Assembly (NCBI RefSeq): GCF_020524495.1
Contig: NZ_JAIVLB010000002.1
Span: 1-64,000, forward strand
DNA from: Bacillus stratosphericus
GTDB taxonomy: Bacteria > Bacillota > Bacilli > Bacillales > Bacillaceae
DNA: 64,000 nucleotides
Direction: 5' to 3'
A program made the position numbers and the translations under genes. Of this stretch, positions 1-9,784 are shown one piece after another; positions within the stretch are counted from its first letter, which is position 1; every line of letters starts with the position of its first letter. The notes below the pieces were generated by a model, which saw only the letters and a list, made by a program, of their open reading frames with translations, did not search any database and was not told the origin of the DNA.

Positions 1-36
1 TTTGACTTCAACTGGATAACTCACTCTTGTCCCCAT
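1..36 (-). CDS. IS3-family transposase orfA, N-terminal 12 codons only
   Basis: The ATG is at 34-36, preceded at a good distance by GGAGGTG (45-51). The twelve residues MGTRVSYPVEVK match the start I remember for orfA products of IS3-group elements in Bacillus, which begin a helix-turn-helix DNA-binding domain. The rest lies outside the window, so whether the gene is intact, and whether an orfB follows by programmed frameshift, cannot be seen. Confidence 0.55.
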   Translation of the reverse strand, partial: MGTRVSYPVEVK

Positions 37-38
37 AG

Positions 39-103
39 AAAAAACACCTCCATGTTTTATTTCGGATCACAACGGTCCGTTTTCAAACTTGAAGGTGTTT
101 TTT
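39..103 (-). terminator. Hairpin of the IS end: terminator-like and masks the orfA ribosome-binding site
   Basis: On the minus strand AAAAAACACCTTC (91-103) pairs with GGAGGTGTTTTTT (39-51) over 13 positions with one G-U pair. A small inner stem CGGA/TCCG (63-66, 76-79) lies in the loop. The 3' arm contains the orfA Shine-Dalgarno and ends in a run of six U. A transcript coming from pheT would form this hairpin, stopping there or hiding the start site. Confidence 0.65.
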
Positions 104-150
104 ATTTGTCTCATCTTAGAGGGTCAGTCCCGAGGCCATAGCTCTTTTCT

Positions 151-2565
151 TTATCTGCGCAAGACGGCTTGATACGTATCTTCTAATGCTTTTAATACTT
201 TTGTATGAACAGCCGTGACTTCTTCCTCTGTCAATGTTTGTTCTGGATTTAAATATTGCAGAGAGAATGCAACAGATTTCTTGCCTTCTTCCATATGTTC
301 CCCCTCATACACGTCAAAGACGGAAAGGTCTGTCAGTAAACGGCCGCCTGCTTCATAGATGACCCGCTCCAACTGTCCACTTGAAATATGCTGATCGACG
401 ACAAGCGCAATATCTCTTGTCACAGCAGGGAATCTTGGAATCGCCGTATATTTCATATCCTCTGTTTCAGACGTCATAACATCTGTTAAATCAAATTCGA
501 ATACATACGTTTCTTTTAGATCTAATTCCTTTTCAGCGATCGGGTGGAGTGCCGCAACAAAGCCAATCACCTTTCCATTTAAGTGAACATCTGCTGTACG
601 TCCTGGGTGAAGACCCTCACGCTCTGCTTGAACATATGTGACTTGCTCTGCTACACCAAGCTTTTCAAACAGCCCTTCCGCAATTCCCTTCGCTAGATAA
701 AAATCAACGGCTTTTTTCTCACCCTGCCAAATATTTTTATGCCATAGGCCTGTAATCGCACCAGCCACATGCTCTTTCTCCACTGGCTTGGTGCCTTCAG
801 CTTCTGCTAAGAAAACAGAACCCGTTTCATAAAATGCAAAGGAATCAGCTTGTCTCGCCAAGTTATAGGCAAGAGAATCGAGTAAATTCGGCAAAAGACT
901 TTGTCTTAGCACACTGCGTTCTTCACTCATTGGCAGTGAAAGCCTTGTTTCATAAGCTGGATGCAATGCAAAGGCTGTGGACTTATGCTGATTCGTTAAT
1001 GAATATGTAATCGCTTGTGAAAGCCCTGCCCCCTCTAAGAAACGTCTCACCTTTCTGCGCTTCACTTGGTATGACGTGAGGCCACCAACTGTGCCAGCTG
1101 TCGCAGGTAGTGTAGAAGGAATATTATCGTAGCCGTATAATCGTGCCACTTCTTCAATAAGGTCTTCTTCAATCGTAATATCCATTCTGCGAGAAGGAAC
1201 CGTCACGACAAGAACGTCATTTGATTCACCTACTGTAAAGCCTAACTTATTGAAAATATGAATCATATCTTCTTTTGAAATGCTCATTCCTAACACTTTG
1301 TTTACACGATCAGTTGATACATGGATCACATTCATGCTTGCTTCAATGTGATTTTCCTCGACAGTGCCACTTAGCACTTCACCGCCTGCATAGACGCTGA
1401 TCAATTGTGCTGCTCTTTCTGCTGCTGACTTTACACGCTGCGGATCTAGTCCTTTTTCAAATCGTGTGCTTGATTCACTGCGAAGCCCTAAGTCTCTAGA
1501 TGCTTGACGGACTGTTTGACCATTAAAATAAGCCGCTTCTAACAGGATCGTCGTTGTCTCATCGCACACCTCTGATTCAAGACCGCCCATGACACCTGCT
1601 ACAGCGTGTGCTTTCGTGCCATTTGTAATGACAAGATGCTTTGATGACAATGTGCGCTCTTGATCATCCAGTGTTTGAATCACTTCGTTCTCAGCCGCTT
1701 TACGTACGACCACTTGCTTTGAACCGAAGCGGTCATAATCAAATGCATGAAGAGGCTGACCGTATTCAAGCAGCACATAGTTCGTAATATCCACGACGTT
1801 GTTAATTGGGCGAATGCCTGCATTCATCAGTCTTGTTTGCATCCAAAGCGGAGCAGGCCCAATTTTTACATGTTTAATGATCTTCGCTGCGTAAAGCGGA
1901 TTCGCTTCTTGGTCCTCAATGTTGACAGAAATATAGTCTGCTGCTTTTTCCGAAGAAGCTTCATGTGTTGTATCAGGCAGTTTGATTTCTCTCCCTAAAA
2001 TCGCTGCTACCTCATAAGCCACACCTAGCATATTGAGGGCATCGGCACGATTTGGCGTTAATCCAAGCTCCAGTACCGCATCATCTAATTGAAGCGCCTG
2101 AAGGGCATCTTCTCCTGGTTTCACATCATTCGGAAAAACAAAAATCCCTTCTGCATATTCCTTCGATACGAGCTTACTTTCTACTCCTAATTCTTGCAGA
2201 GAGCAAATCATGCCATGGGACTCTTCGCCGCGCAGCTTTGCTTTTTTAATTTTGAAGTTCCCTGGCAGGACTGCTCCAACAGTTGCAACTGCGACATGTT
2301 GTCCTTTATCCACATTCGGAGCCCCGCAAATAATTTGCACAGGTGAGTCTTCTCCGATATCAACAAGACATTTGTTTAATTTATCCGCATTCGGATGCTG
2401 TTCACGCTCAATGACGTGTCCAACGACAACACCCTTGATGCCTTCACCTTTATACGCAATTGCTTCCACTTCAATACCGCTTCTTGTGATTTTCTCTGCT
2501 AATTCATCCGGCTGCATGCCTTCTAAATCGACATAGTCTTCTAACCATCTATATGAAACAAACAT
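151..2565 (-). CDS. pheT: Phenylalanine-tRNA ligase beta subunit
   Basis: Large subunit of the cytoplasmic alpha2-beta2 phenylalanyl-tRNA synthetase, which charges tRNA-Phe. At 804 aa it has normal bacterial length. An N-terminal tRNA-binding OB domain (about 40-155) is followed by the B3/B4 editing domain, the B5 domain, a catalytic-like core, and a C-terminal ferredoxin-fold anticodon-binding domain (about 710-804). AGGAGG lies 8 nt before the ATG. It is 15 bp downstream of pheS and shares its T-box leader. Its usual downstream terminator is not visible because the IS begins about 20 bp after the stop. Confidence 0.97.
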   Translation of the reverse strand: MFVSYRWLEDYVDLEGMQPDELAEKITRSGIEVEAIAYKGEGIKGVVVGHVIEREQHPNADKLNKCLVDIGEDSPVQIICGAPNVDKGQHVAVATVGAVLPGNFKIKKAKLRGEESHGMICSLQELGVESKLVSKEYAEGIFVFPNDVKPGEDALQALQLDDAVLELGLTPNRADALNMLGVAYEVAAILGREIKLPDTTHEASSEKAADYISVNIEDQEANPLYAAKIIKHVKIGPAPLWMQTRLMNAGIRPINNVVDITNYVLLEYGQPLHAFDYDRFGSKQVVVRKAAENEVIQTLDDQERTLSSKHLVITNGTKAHAVAGVMGGLESEVCDETTTILLEAAYFNGQTVRQASRDLGLRSESSTRFEKGLDPQRVKSAAERAAQLISVYAGGEVLSGTVEENHIEASMNVIHVSTDRVNKVLGMSISKEDMIHIFNKLGFTVGESNDVLVVTVPSRRMDITIEEDLIEEVARLYGYDNIPSTLPATAGTVGGLTSYQVKRRKVRRFLEGAGLSQAITYSLTNQHKSTAFALHPAYETRLSLPMSEERSVLRQSLLPNLLDSLAYNLARQADSFAFYETGSVFLAEAEGTKPVEKEHVAGAITGLWHKNIWQGEKKAVDFYLAKGIAEGLFEKLGVAEQVTYVQAEREGLHPGRTADVHLNGKVIGFVAALHPIAEKELDLKETYVFEFDLTDVMTSETEDMKYTAIPRFPAVTRDIALVVDQHISSGQLERVIYEAGGRLLTDLSVFDVYEGEHMEEGKKSVAFSLQYLNPEQTLTEEEVTAVHTKVLKALEDTYQAVLRR

Positions 2566-2580
2566 GTTGATTTCCTCCTC

Positions 2581-3615
2581 TTAGTCCTGCTTGAATTGCT
2601 TCGTGAATCTAATATCATTTGTGTAGAAATGGCGAATATCATCAATGCCGTATTTCAGCATCGCAATACGTTCAACACCCATTCCAAAAGCAAAACCTTG
2701 GTAAGTATCTGGATCAAATCCGCTCATTTTCAGTACATTCGGGTGAACCATCCCTGCACCTAAAATCTCAATCCAGCCTGTTCCTTTACATACGGAACAG
2801 CCTTTCCCGCCGCATTTAAAGCAAGAAACATCTACTTCAACAGAGGGTTCTGTGAATGGGAAGAAGCTTGGGCGCAGTCTAATTTCGCGATCCTCACCAA
2901 ACATTTTTTTAGCGACCGTCTCTAGCGTTCCTTTTAAATCACTCATGCTAATATTGTGATCCACCACTAGTCCTTCAATCTGCATGAATTGATGTGAGTG
3001 AGTGGCGTCATCGCTGTCACGTCTATATACCTTACCAGGACAGATGATCTTCACAGGGCCTTGGCCTTTATATTTCTCAAGTGTACGCGCTTGAACTGGC
3101 GACGTTTGTGTTCTCATCAGTGTATCTCCGGTAATATAGAAGCTGTCCTGCATATCACGTGCCGGATGTTCCTTTGGAAGATTGAGCGCTTCAAAGTTAT
3201 AGTAATCCGTTTCCACCTCAGGGCCTTCCTCAACGGTATAGCCCATTCCAATAAATAAATCTTCAATATCTTCTACAACAATCGTGAGTGGGTGTCTTGC
3301 CCCCGTTTTGATTGGACTTGCTGGCAATGTGACATCAATGGTTTGAGAAGCCAGCTTCTTTTTCACTTCTTCTGCTTCCAGCTGTTGATTTTTTTCAGAA
3401 ATGGCATTCGCAATCTGCTCTCTCACTTCGTTCGCAAGTGCACCCATTTTTGGTCTTTCTTCAGCGGAGAGTTTGCCCATTCCGCGAAGCACTTCCGTAA
3501 TTGGCCCTTTTTTCCCTAAATATTGAACACGAATGTCATTGACCTCTTTGAGCGAGCGAGCTGCTTCTACCTTCGCTATCGCCTCTGTTTCAAGCTGTTT
3601 TAACGTTTCTTGCAT
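2581..3615 (-). CDS. pheS: Phenylalanine-tRNA ligase alpha subunit
   Basis: Catalytic subunit of PheRS, 344 aa. The N-terminal coiled-coil arm (about 1-90) is followed by the class II aminoacyl-tRNA synthetase core with motif 2 around [10 protein letters not shown] and motif 3 near the C-terminus ([10 protein letters not shown]). A longer open frame extends upstream into the T-box leader, but the ATG at 3613-3615 is preceded by AAGGAGGA at the right distance and gives the family N-terminus MQETLKQLE. First gene of pheST. Confidence 0.97.
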   Translation of the reverse strand: MQETLKQLETEAIAKVEAARSLKEVNDIRVQYLGKKGPITEVLRGMGKLSAEERPKMGALANEVREQIANAISEKNQQLEAEEVKKKLASQTIDVTLPASPIKTGARHPLTIVVEDIEDLFIGMGYTVEEGPEVETDYYNFEALNLPKEHPARDMQDSFYITGDTLMRTQTSPVQARTLEKYKGQGPVKIICPGKVYRRDSDDATHSHQFMQIEGLVVDHNISMSDLKGTLETVAKKMFGEDREIRLRPSFFPFTEPSVEVDVSCFKCGGKGCSVCKGTGWIEILGAGMVHPNVLKMSGFDPDTYQGFAFGMGVERIAMLKYGIDDIRHFYTNDIRFTKQFKQD

Positions 3616-3688
3616 GAGTGTAATCCTCCTTTTGATATACAAAACCGCCTGGATAAACGGCTGTTTGATCGTTTGAAGACAATAAAAA

Positions 3689-3949
3689 AACTCGCCCCTC
3701 CATAAAGAAGGGACGAGTTGTGGTCGCGGTACCACCCTTGTTAAGCACACATGTGCGAATAAGCTTCATTGACATAACGGAATCAAACGAATCCGGTTCA
3801 CCTTTACGCAAATTTTGCAGTCCCGGTGACAACTCCAGAGGTGAATTCCTGTTTCAGCATTCCTTAAATGCACTTTCAGTCTACGATGCATTCTCCCTAT
3901 AAGGCCGCTCCTTGAAACAATCTTCCTCTATCATCGTTTTTAAAATATT
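3689..3949 (-). promoter_or_regulatory. T-box leader of pheST
   Basis: The conserved T-box antiterminator core (GGGTGGTACCGCG on the minus strand, about 3724-3739) is followed by a terminator made of ACTCGTCCCT and AGGGGCGAGT arms (3690-3719) and a U run. The upstream half folds into specifier-type stems, and a TTC Phe codon occurs in the sequence GGAATTCACC (about 3841-3850), a plausible specifier. Uncharged tRNA-Phe would be expected to favour antitermination, as for B. subtilis pheST. The specifier assignment is inference. Confidence 0.9.
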
Positions 3950-3955
3950 AGTTTC

Positions 3956-3984
3956 ATTATAATGAAACTCAGCGGATGATGCAA
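3956..3984 (-). promoter_or_regulatory. pheST promoter, sigma A type
   Basis: TTGCAT (3979-3984) and TATAAT (3956-3961) are separated by exactly 17 bp. The -35 lies just past the ysgA stop codon. The -10 sits in the centre of a perfect 20-bp palindrome, AGTTTCATTATAATGAAACT (3950-3969). Confidence 0.8.
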
Positions 3985-3986
3985 CA

Positions 3987-4730
3987 CTATCCACGCAAAT
4001 GATAGACAAGAACCGCTGCTGCGACGGCAACATTTAATGATTCTGCTTTCCCATACATCGGAACATATAAATTCTGATCTGTCATTTGCAGAATCTCTGG
4101 ATCAATGCCTGCTCCCTCGTTGCCAACAATTAACGCAAACGAACCTTCTGGCGCTATGTGTCTATACTCCTTCGCATCCTTTAAGGCACTTCCGTATACT
4201 GGTATACCTTGCTCCTTGAATGCTGAAATCGCCTGTTGAAGTCTTTGCTTTAAAATGGGCATGTGGAAATGAGAGCCTTGTGCTGATCGAAGCGTTTTTC
4301 CGTTAAAGGCATCAACGGTTCCATCTCCTAAGATCACAGCATCAAGACCAGCAGCATCTGCTGTCCGAATCAGTGTGCCTAAATTTCCCGGATCCTGCAC
4401 TGCATCTAACAGAAGAATTCGCTCATACTTCTTTTCTTCAAATACTGGAAGTGTACAAACCGCTGCGATATGCTGAGATGTCTCTGTTTCTGTCATTACA
4501 GAGAAAGCCTCTTTACTAAGTTCATACAGATCAATGTCAAGCTCGATGTCGGCTGGGAGCATGTTAGGCACTGTAACCATTAACTCCTTCACAATTCCAC
4601 TTTTTAATGCTTCTTCTACTAAATGTTTTCCCTCAACGAGAAATAGCCCCGTTTTTGTTCGTTCTTTTTTTGTATGCAGCTTTTTCCATTGTTTAATGTT
4701 TACATTTTTAGCTGATTCTATATATTTCAA
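3987..4730 (-). CDS. ysgA: SPOUT-family 23S rRNA 2'-O-methyltransferase (YsgA/RlmP)
   Basis: A 247-aa SpoU/TrmH-type methyltransferase. The N-terminal substrate-binding domain (about 1-100) is followed by a trefoil-knot SPOUT domain with the motifs [26 protein letters not shown] and the C-terminal [12 protein letters not shown]. The B. subtilis orthologue methylates a G in the 23S A-loop. The start is TTG at 4728-4730, supported by AAAGGAG ten nt upstream; no in-frame ATG fits. It is transcribed away from sspI. A TATAAT lies upstream near 4764-4769 with a poor -35. Confidence 0.92.
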   Translation of the reverse strand: MKYIESAKNVNIKQWKKLHTKKERTKTGLFLVEGKHLVEEALKSGIVKELMVTVPNMLPADIELDIDLYELSKEAFSVMTETETSQHIAAVCTLPVFEEKKYERILLLDAVQDPGNLGTLIRTADAAGLDAVILGDGTVDAFNGKTLRSAQGSHFHMPILKQRLQQAISAFKEQGIPVYGSALKDAKEYRHIAPEGSFALIVGNEGAGIDPEILQMTDQNLYVPMYGKAESLNVAVAAAVLVYHLRG

Positions 4731-4780
4731 ACGACTTTAACTCCTTTAAACATCATGAGTTTATTATATCTCATGCACAC

Positions 4781-4811
4781 TACATAATAAACCTGTCTTT
4801 GAGACAGAATA
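4781..4811 (+). promoter_or_regulatory. Candidate sigma-G promoter of sspI
   Basis: TACATA (4781-4786) and CAGAATA (4805-4811), 18 bp apart, match the sigma-G patterns TGMATA and CATNNTA at 5/6 and 6/7. This fits a forespore gene and puts the RNA start about 25 bp before the ATG. Confidence 0.5.
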
Positions 4812-4843
4812 GAGCTATTATCATCAAAAAAGGAGTGTGGGCA

Positions 4844-5065
4844 ATGGATTTCAATTTAAGAGGCGCAGTCATTCAAAACATCACTGGCCATAATCAAGAG
4901 CAGCTTGAACATACGATTTTAGATGCCATTCAAAGTGGCGAGGAAAAAATGCTGCCAGGTCTTGGCGTTTTGTTCGAGGTTCTTTGGCAAGAGGCATCAG
5001 AAAACGAAAAAAATGAAATCCTTGAAACATTAGAGCAAGGATTAAAGCCTCAGCAACAGCAATAA
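4844..5065 (+). CDS. sspI: Minor small acid-soluble spore protein SspI
   Basis: A 73-aa acidic protein recognised by its [13 protein letters not shown] start and its [17 protein letters not shown] core, both typical of SspI. SspI is a minor SASP made only in the forespore. The ATG at 4844 follows AAAAAAGGAG; an upstream in-frame TTG (4799) has no ribosome-binding site. Monocistronic, divergent from ysgA, ending at a strong terminator. It is good evidence that the organism sporulates. Confidence 0.95.
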   Translation: MDFNLRGAVIQNITGHNQEQLEHTILDAIQSGEEKMLPGLGVLFEVLWQEASENEKNEILETLEQGLKPQQQQ

Positions 5066-5070
5066 AAAAT

Positions 5071-5110
5071 GCCGGTTTGCTATGTGACACAGCAAGCCGG
5101 CTTTTGTTTT
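5071..5110. terminator. Shared terminator between sspI and cstA
   Basis: GCCGGTTTGCT pairs with AGCAAGCCGGC (5091-5101). A-rich flanks on the left and T-rich on the right let it work for both convergent genes. Confidence 0.9.
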
Positions 5111-5113
5111 CAT

Positions 5114-6910
5114 TTACCCAGAGATAGGTGCCTCCATCCTTAGCGATGGATTACGCCAGATCTCGGTCCATTTTTTAATCGCAAACACAATAATCACAAA
5201 TCCTAAGATCAGCATGATAATTGACAGCACCGCATTCAGTACACTGTAGCCGGATGCATCAGGATTGAGATACACATTGGCCACCATCCAATAGCCCGCA
5301 TAATTCACCGTGACATATAAGTAAGCGAGCGGAATTAAACAAGTCAGCATATATCGCCTTTTATCAGCAATTTTCAAAACAACCGTCGCACCAATGATTA
5401 AGCCTACTGAGGCCATTAATTGGTTTGAGACCCCAAACAGTGCCCAAATGGATCCGATATCACCAGAATAAAGCAAGTATCCCCACATAAAACAGGCAAG
5501 CGCACTTGCAAACACTGAACCAGGTACCCAGTCATTTCGTTTCAGCGGTTTATATGCTTCTCCAAAGAAATCTTGAATCAAATATCGTGCCACACGCGTT
5601 CCAGCATCGATAGCTGTTAAAATAAAGACAGCTTCAAACATAATGACGAATTGGAAGAAATAAGACGCCAAATGGCTAAAGAATGGAATTCCCGTAAAAA
5701 TATACGCCATCCCTACAGCTAATGTAACGGCTCCACCTGTCCTTCCTTCTAAATCAAGTCCAATTTCTTTACTAAGCTGCGGAAGGCTTTCGACACTCAT
5801 ACCAAGCGTTCGGAACATTTCTGGTGTACTGTTAATTGCAAAATAATCTCCTGGATGCAGGGCTGTGGCGGCTATTAATGCCATAATTCCAACCAAACAT
5901 TCTACTAACATTGCACCAAACGCTACAGGCTTCATATCACTCCAGCGGTCTAGCATCTTAGGCGTTGTCCCTGATCCAACAAATGCGTGGAAACCAGAAA
6001 TAGCACCACAAGCAATTGTAATTGAAATAAATGGCCAGACAGGACCAGCTAAAACAGGCCCTCCTCCATTTACAAACTCTGTAAACGCAGGAAATTGAAT
6101 CGTCGGATTGACGACAAAGATTCCAGCAATCAGAGCGATGAAGACACCAATTTTCATAAAACTGCTTAAATAGTCCCTTGGTGCCAAAAGCAGCCAAACC
6201 GGCAGCGCCGCAGCAAAGAATGCATAAATTGGCAGGGCGAGAGCAAGCGTTTTTGTATCAAGTGTTAAAAAATCACCAAGTGCCGTTCCTTGAATATTTG
6301 GTCCAAGAAATACACCCATCATAAGCAAAATAAATCCCGCAGATGTGGCCAGCTTTAAATTGCCTGTCTTTTTATAATAAAGACCTACCCCCATTGCAAT
6401 TGGAATGGTGATTCCGACTGCAAATGTTCCCCAAGGGTTTCTTTCTAAAGCATGAAGCACAACCATTGACAGTCCTGCCATCGTAATCGTAATGATAAAT
6501 AGCATAGCAAGCCCTGTACAAAATCCTGCAACAGGTCCTAGCTCTTCCTTCGCTACCTCTGATAGTGATTTCCCCTTTTTTCGCATAGAAGCAAACAACA
6601 CGACAAGGTCATGCACAGCTCCGCCAATCACAGCTCCAATTAAAAGCCAAAGGAGACCTGGTAAATACCCAAATTGTGCGGCTAAAATCGGACCAACTAA
6701 CGGGCCGGCAGCTGCAATCGCAGCGAAGTGATGTCCAAAGGTGACCCATTTATTTGTTGGCACATAGTCTTTCCCGTCCTCAAGTGTATGAGCCGGTGTA
6801 GGATGATCATCTGTTACCTTTAACACCTTGACCATCATAAATGTGCCATAGAGACGATAGGCAATCGCTAAAATACACATAGATCCTATCACAATTGTAA
6901 TCGCATTCAT
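5114..6910 (-). CDS. cstA: CstA-family carbon-starvation membrane protein
   Basis: A 598-aa polytopic membrane protein with about 16 hydrophobic segments and the CstA hallmark near the N-terminus (HHFAAIAAAGPLVGPILAAQ). Family members are induced by carbon starvation and are described as peptide or pyruvate transporters; the substrate here is inferred only. AAAGGGGATGG precedes the ATG. Unlike in B. subtilis, no arabinose or glycolate genes flank it. It has its own A/T-rich upstream region and ends at the terminator shared with sspI. Confidence 0.9.
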   Translation of the reverse strand: MNAITIVIGSMCILAIAYRLYGTFMMVKVLKVTDDHPTPAHTLEDGKDYVPTNKWVTFGHHFAAIAAAGPLVGPILAAQFGYLPGLLWLLIGAVIGGAVHDLVVLFASMRKKGKSLSEVAKEELGPVAGFCTGLAMLFIITITMAGLSMVVLHALERNPWGTFAVGITIPIAMGVGLYYKKTGNLKLATSAGFILLMMGVFLGPNIQGTALGDFLTLDTKTLALALPIYAFFAAALPVWLLLAPRDYLSSFMKIGVFIALIAGIFVVNPTIQFPAFTEFVNGGGPVLAGPVWPFISITIACGAISGFHAFVGSGTTPKMLDRWSDMKPVAFGAMLVECLVGIMALIAATALHPGDYFAINSTPEMFRTLGMSVESLPQLSKEIGLDLEGRTGGAVTLAVGMAYIFTGIPFFSHLASYFFQFVIMFEAVFILTAIDAGTRVARYLIQDFFGEAYKPLKRNDWVPGSVFASALACFMWGYLLYSGDIGSIWALFGVSNQLMASVGLIIGATVVLKIADKRRYMLTCLIPLAYLYVTVNYAGYWMVANVYLNPDASGYSVLNAVLSIIMLILGFVIIVFAIKKWTEIWRNPSLRMEAPISG

Positions 6911-7140
6911 TCAACCATCCCCTTTGTTTTGTAAAAATAATATGATATAAATATAGCATAAATTTATTGATTTTTCTTAATTTTTAAAATCAATTTGACA
7001 AAAAATAGAGAATTTAATGTTTAGGTGCTTTACCTACTTCCATAAAATTTTTATAATGAAAATTTTTCTTTATTTGTCAAAAAAGTTATTTTGACTCAAC
7101 CAAATACTGGAGTTCATTTCCTGGGAAATTCATATGTAAC
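6911..7140 (-). promoter_or_regulatory. cstA upstream region
   Basis: A/T-rich, without a gene. On the minus strand TTGACA (7075-7080) and TATAAA (7050-7055) form a promoter candidate with a long 19-bp spacer. Upstream of it ATTTCC-TG-GGAAAT (7116-7129) is a dyad placed where an activator or repressor could sit. No cre match stands out. Confidence 0.35.
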
Positions 7141-7176
7141 AAAAAGGCCTTTCCTCTATGCTGAGGAAAGGCGCCT
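7141..7176 (-). terminator. Terminator of ysdC
   Basis: On the minus strand GGCGCCTTTCCTC pairs with GAGGAAAGGCC, six-base loop, followed by TTTTTG. Confidence 0.9.
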
Positions 7177-7181
7177 TCGTA

Positions 7182-8270
7182 CTAAGAACCGTACGTAATC
7201 TGCTCGACAGTTTTTTGATCGAGCCTTTTGATAACTTCTGTTAAAAGCTTCACTGCATTTTCATAATCATCTCGATGAATCATCGCTGCATGGGTATGAA
7301 TATACCTACTTGGAATCCCGATTGATAGTGAAGGAACACCATGACCTGTTAAATGGATACCGCCAGCATCTGTACCCCCGCCGGGCATTGAATCATATTG
7401 ATAAGGGATATTCAATTCATTCGCTGTCTGAACAACAAAATCACGAAGTCCTTTATGAGATACCATAGACGCATCAAATACTACGATTGTTGGTCCTTTA
7501 CCAAGTTTGCTTGTCGCTTCTTTTTCAGTGATGCCTGGCGTATCTCCTGCTACACCAACATCAATGGCAAATCCAATTTCAGGCTCGATCGTAGCAGCTG
7601 CTGTTTTGGCTCCGCGTAATCCTACTTCCTCTTGTACAGTCGCAACACTGTAAGCGATATTTTCATGCTGAGCATCATGTAAATTCTTCATGACATCAAC
7701 TGCAACTGCACAGCCCACACGGTTGTCCCATGCTTTTGCAAGGAGCATTTTTTCATCATTCATGACCGTAAATTCAAAGTAAGGAACGATTTGATCTCCA
7801 GGCAGCACGCCCCACTCCATCGCCTGTTCTTTGCTTGAAGCCCCAATATCAATAAACATATCTGTGATCTCAATTGATTTTTTGCGGGCTTCTGGCGACA
7901 AGACATGTGGTGGCTTAGAGCCTATCACACCTGTGATTTCCCCTTTTTTCGTCACAATGGTTACACGCTGTGCCAGCATGACCTGTGACCACCAGCCGCC
8001 GACTGTTTGAAAACGAATATAGCCTTTGTCATCGATTTTTGTCACCATGAACCCTACTTCATCTAAGTGACCGGCCAGCATGATTTTAGGCCCATTTGCA
8101 TTTCCTTCCTTCTTAGCGATCAAGCTGCCAAGACGGTCTGTAGAAACTTCATCTGCATATGATTCTATGTATGTCTGCATGACTTTTTTGACATCACGTT
8201 CATTTCCTGGAATCCCTTTTGCATCCGTTAGGTCTTTCAGCATAGTTAATGTTTGATCTAGCTTTGTCAT
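7182..8270 (-). CDS. ysdC: M42-family metallo-aminopeptidase (YsdC)
   Basis: A 362-aa co-catalytic dinuclear metallopeptidase of the M42 (FrvX/deblocking aminopeptidase) family. Metal and catalytic residues are visible in [18 protein letters not shown], the glutamate pair of [20 protein letters not shown], and the C-terminal His of IHTHAAMIH. It is expected to be cytoplasmic and to trim peptides; old annotations call it endo-1,4-beta-glucanase. AAAGGAGG precedes the ATG. Monocistronic, divergent from ysdB. Confidence 0.92.
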   Translation of the reverse strand: MTKLDQTLTMLKDLTDAKGIPGNERDVKKVMQTYIESYADEVSTDRLGSLIAKKEGNANGPKIMLAGHLDEVGFMVTKIDDKGYIRFQTVGGWWSQVMLAQRVTIVTKKGEITGVIGSKPPHVLSPEARKKSIEITDMFIDIGASSKEQAMEWGVLPGDQIVPYFEFTVMNDEKMLLAKAWDNRVGCAVAVDVMKNLHDAQHENIAYSVATVQEEVGLRGAKTAAATIEPEIGFAIDVGVAGDTPGITEKEATSKLGKGPTIVVFDASMVSHKGLRDFVVQTANELNIPYQYDSMPGGGTDAGGIHLTGHGVPSLSIGIPSRYIHTHAAMIHRDDYENAVKLLTEVIKRLDQKTVEQITYGS

Positions 8271-8383
8271 TCCATTTATCCTCCTTTATCTTCATGGTGC
8301 ATTCTTATTATACAAAACCTCTTTCGTTCAATACGATCTTTTTATGAATATTTTTCGTTTAATGAAATATTTTTTAAAAAAGT

Positions 8384-8409
8384 TGAAACCTTTTGCCTTT
8401 TCATTCGTA
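8384..8409 (+). promoter_or_regulatory. Sigma-W promoter of ysdB
   Basis: TGAAAC (8384-8389), a 16-bp spacer and CGTA (8406-8409) match the sigma-W consensus exactly. ysdB is a known sigma-W gene in B. subtilis. Confidence 0.85.
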
Positions 8410-8445
8410 GTACATCAGATAACGGTATTGGAGGTGCATCCTGTC

Positions 8446-8850
8446 ATGTTTGTCATCCTCATTAGACTCGCTCTTGTTGCACTGCTTGTCTATATTTTCT
8501 ACATGGCGGTAAGATTTTTCTCAAATCCGAGAAGAAAGCTGAAACAAGCACAATTAAAAGAAGGCTTTTATTTTATGGACGAACAACAAAATGCGCGCAA
8601 AAATTTTAATTTCGTCTATAAAGGTGTCTTGTTTGAAGGGGAGAAGCATATTCCTTCTAAGGATCATCCTCTGTTTGTCCACTCCATTTACGTATGGACG
8701 GAGTCACCTAAGAAACTAAGTGAATTCACATTAGAAGATTTTGAAAAACTTGAGAAGAACATTATCGAGCGGTATCCTCAAACAAAAATTGATTGGGATC
8801 AGCCAATCAAAAAAATCAAACAAAAAAAAGGAGCAGACACGCCGTCCTAA
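8446..8850 (+). CDS. ysdB: Sigma-W-regulated membrane-anchored protein YsdB
   Basis: A 134-aa protein with one N-terminal membrane segment (about 3-22), then a basic soluble domain with KLKQAQLKEGFYF and VWTESPKKL motifs. It is recognised as YsdB; function unknown, and sigma-W control implies an envelope-stress role. The frame is open further upstream, but the ATG at 8446 follows GGAGGTG and gives the family N-terminus MFVILIRLAL. The stop codon lies in the loop of its own terminator. Confidence 0.85.
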   Translation: MFVILIRLALVALLVYIFYMAVRFFSNPRRKLKQAQLKEGFYFMDEQQNARKNFNFVYKGVLFEGEKHIPSKDHPLFVHSIYVWTESPKKLSEFTLEDFEKLEKNIIERYPQTKIDWDQPIKKIKQKKGADTPS

Positions 8851-8868
8851 TGGCGTCTGCTCCTTTTT
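8830..8868 (+). terminator. Terminator of ysdB, overlapping its 3' end
   Basis: GGAGCAGACACGCC pairs with GGCGTCTGCTCC (two-base bulge), then TTTTT. The stop codon TAA falls in the eight-base loop. Confidence 0.9.
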
Positions 8869-8871
8869 CAG

Positions 8872-9107
8872 ATCCAACTGTGATCTAACTGCACAAATGC
8901 CAATTTGAAAGGCAGCATGCTTTGTTTTATGCCGGAAATTCTGCATCCCAGGAAACGATCCAGCAGCGCCAAAAAGCACCGCAACACTCCATAAGTGTGC
9001 CTCTGAAATTCTCCATTTATGCGCTTTTGCCCGGCGTTTATCCTCTCTCATTAGGAAAAAAACATAGCCAACACCAAGATGACCAGCACAATCAGACCGA
9101 TATTCAT
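8872..9107 (-). pseudogene. ysdA: Frameshifted ysdA (DUF1294 membrane protein)
   Basis: An ATG at 9105-9107 with GAGGT upstream begins a hydrophobic segment (MNIGLIVLVILVLAMFF) that stops after 18 codons. The rest of a DUF1294 protein continues in another frame: DKRRAKAHKWRISE, then PGMQNFRHKTKHAAF. The break is at a run of seven T (9056-9062); eight would restore the frame. The C-terminus is also abnormal, since the frame reads on through the ysdB terminator without a stop. Two lesions argue for a pseudogene, but a base-call error in the homopolymer is possible. The position between ysdB and rplT matches B. subtilis ysdA. Confidence 0.65.
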
Positions 9108-9128
9108 TCTTTTTACCTCACATATGAG

Positions 9129-9161
9129 AAAAAAGATCACCCCTCGACGGAATGATCTTTT
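9129..9161 (-). terminator. Terminator of infC-rpmI-rplT
   Basis: On the minus strand AAAGATCA pairs with TGATCTTT (9132-9139, 9153-9160), followed by a T run, directly after the rplT stop. Confidence 0.8.
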
Positions 9162-9168
9162 ATATAAC

Positions 9169-9540
<372 letters not shown>

Positions 9541-9559
9541 CTATGATTCCTATTCCAAA

Positions 9560-9784
<225 letters not shown>

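Larger units (their letters stand above)
1..133 (-). mobile_element. One end of an IS3-family insertion sequence, cut by the window edge
   Basis: The minus strand reads from a likely terminal repeat (about 110-133), through a hairpin (39-103), into the first codons of a transposase orfA (1-36). The terminal-repeat call rests on its position and on the CTGACCC...GAGACA pattern that resembles IS150-group ends; the exact boundary cannot be fixed without the other end. The element stops only about 20 bp from the pheT stop codon and faces the same way as pheT. In B. subtilis the gene next to pheT is rnhC, so this is a lineage-specific insertion. Family membership is inferred from the orfA N-terminus. 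Confidence 0.6.

Noticed and set aside
3590-3832. 80-codon minus-strand ORF over the pheS start
   Set aside because: It reads the T-box leader RNA and has no ribosome-binding site.
4781-4789. CATAATA as the -10 of sspI
   Set aside because: No -35 match 17-18 bp upstream; the sequence works better as part of the -35 of the promoter listed at 4781-4811.
8731-9051. 106-codon minus-strand ORF overlapping the ysdB 3' end
   Set aside because: Its N-terminal half is the frameshifted ysdA; the C-terminal half is antisense of ysdB and its terminator, so it is not a gene of its own.
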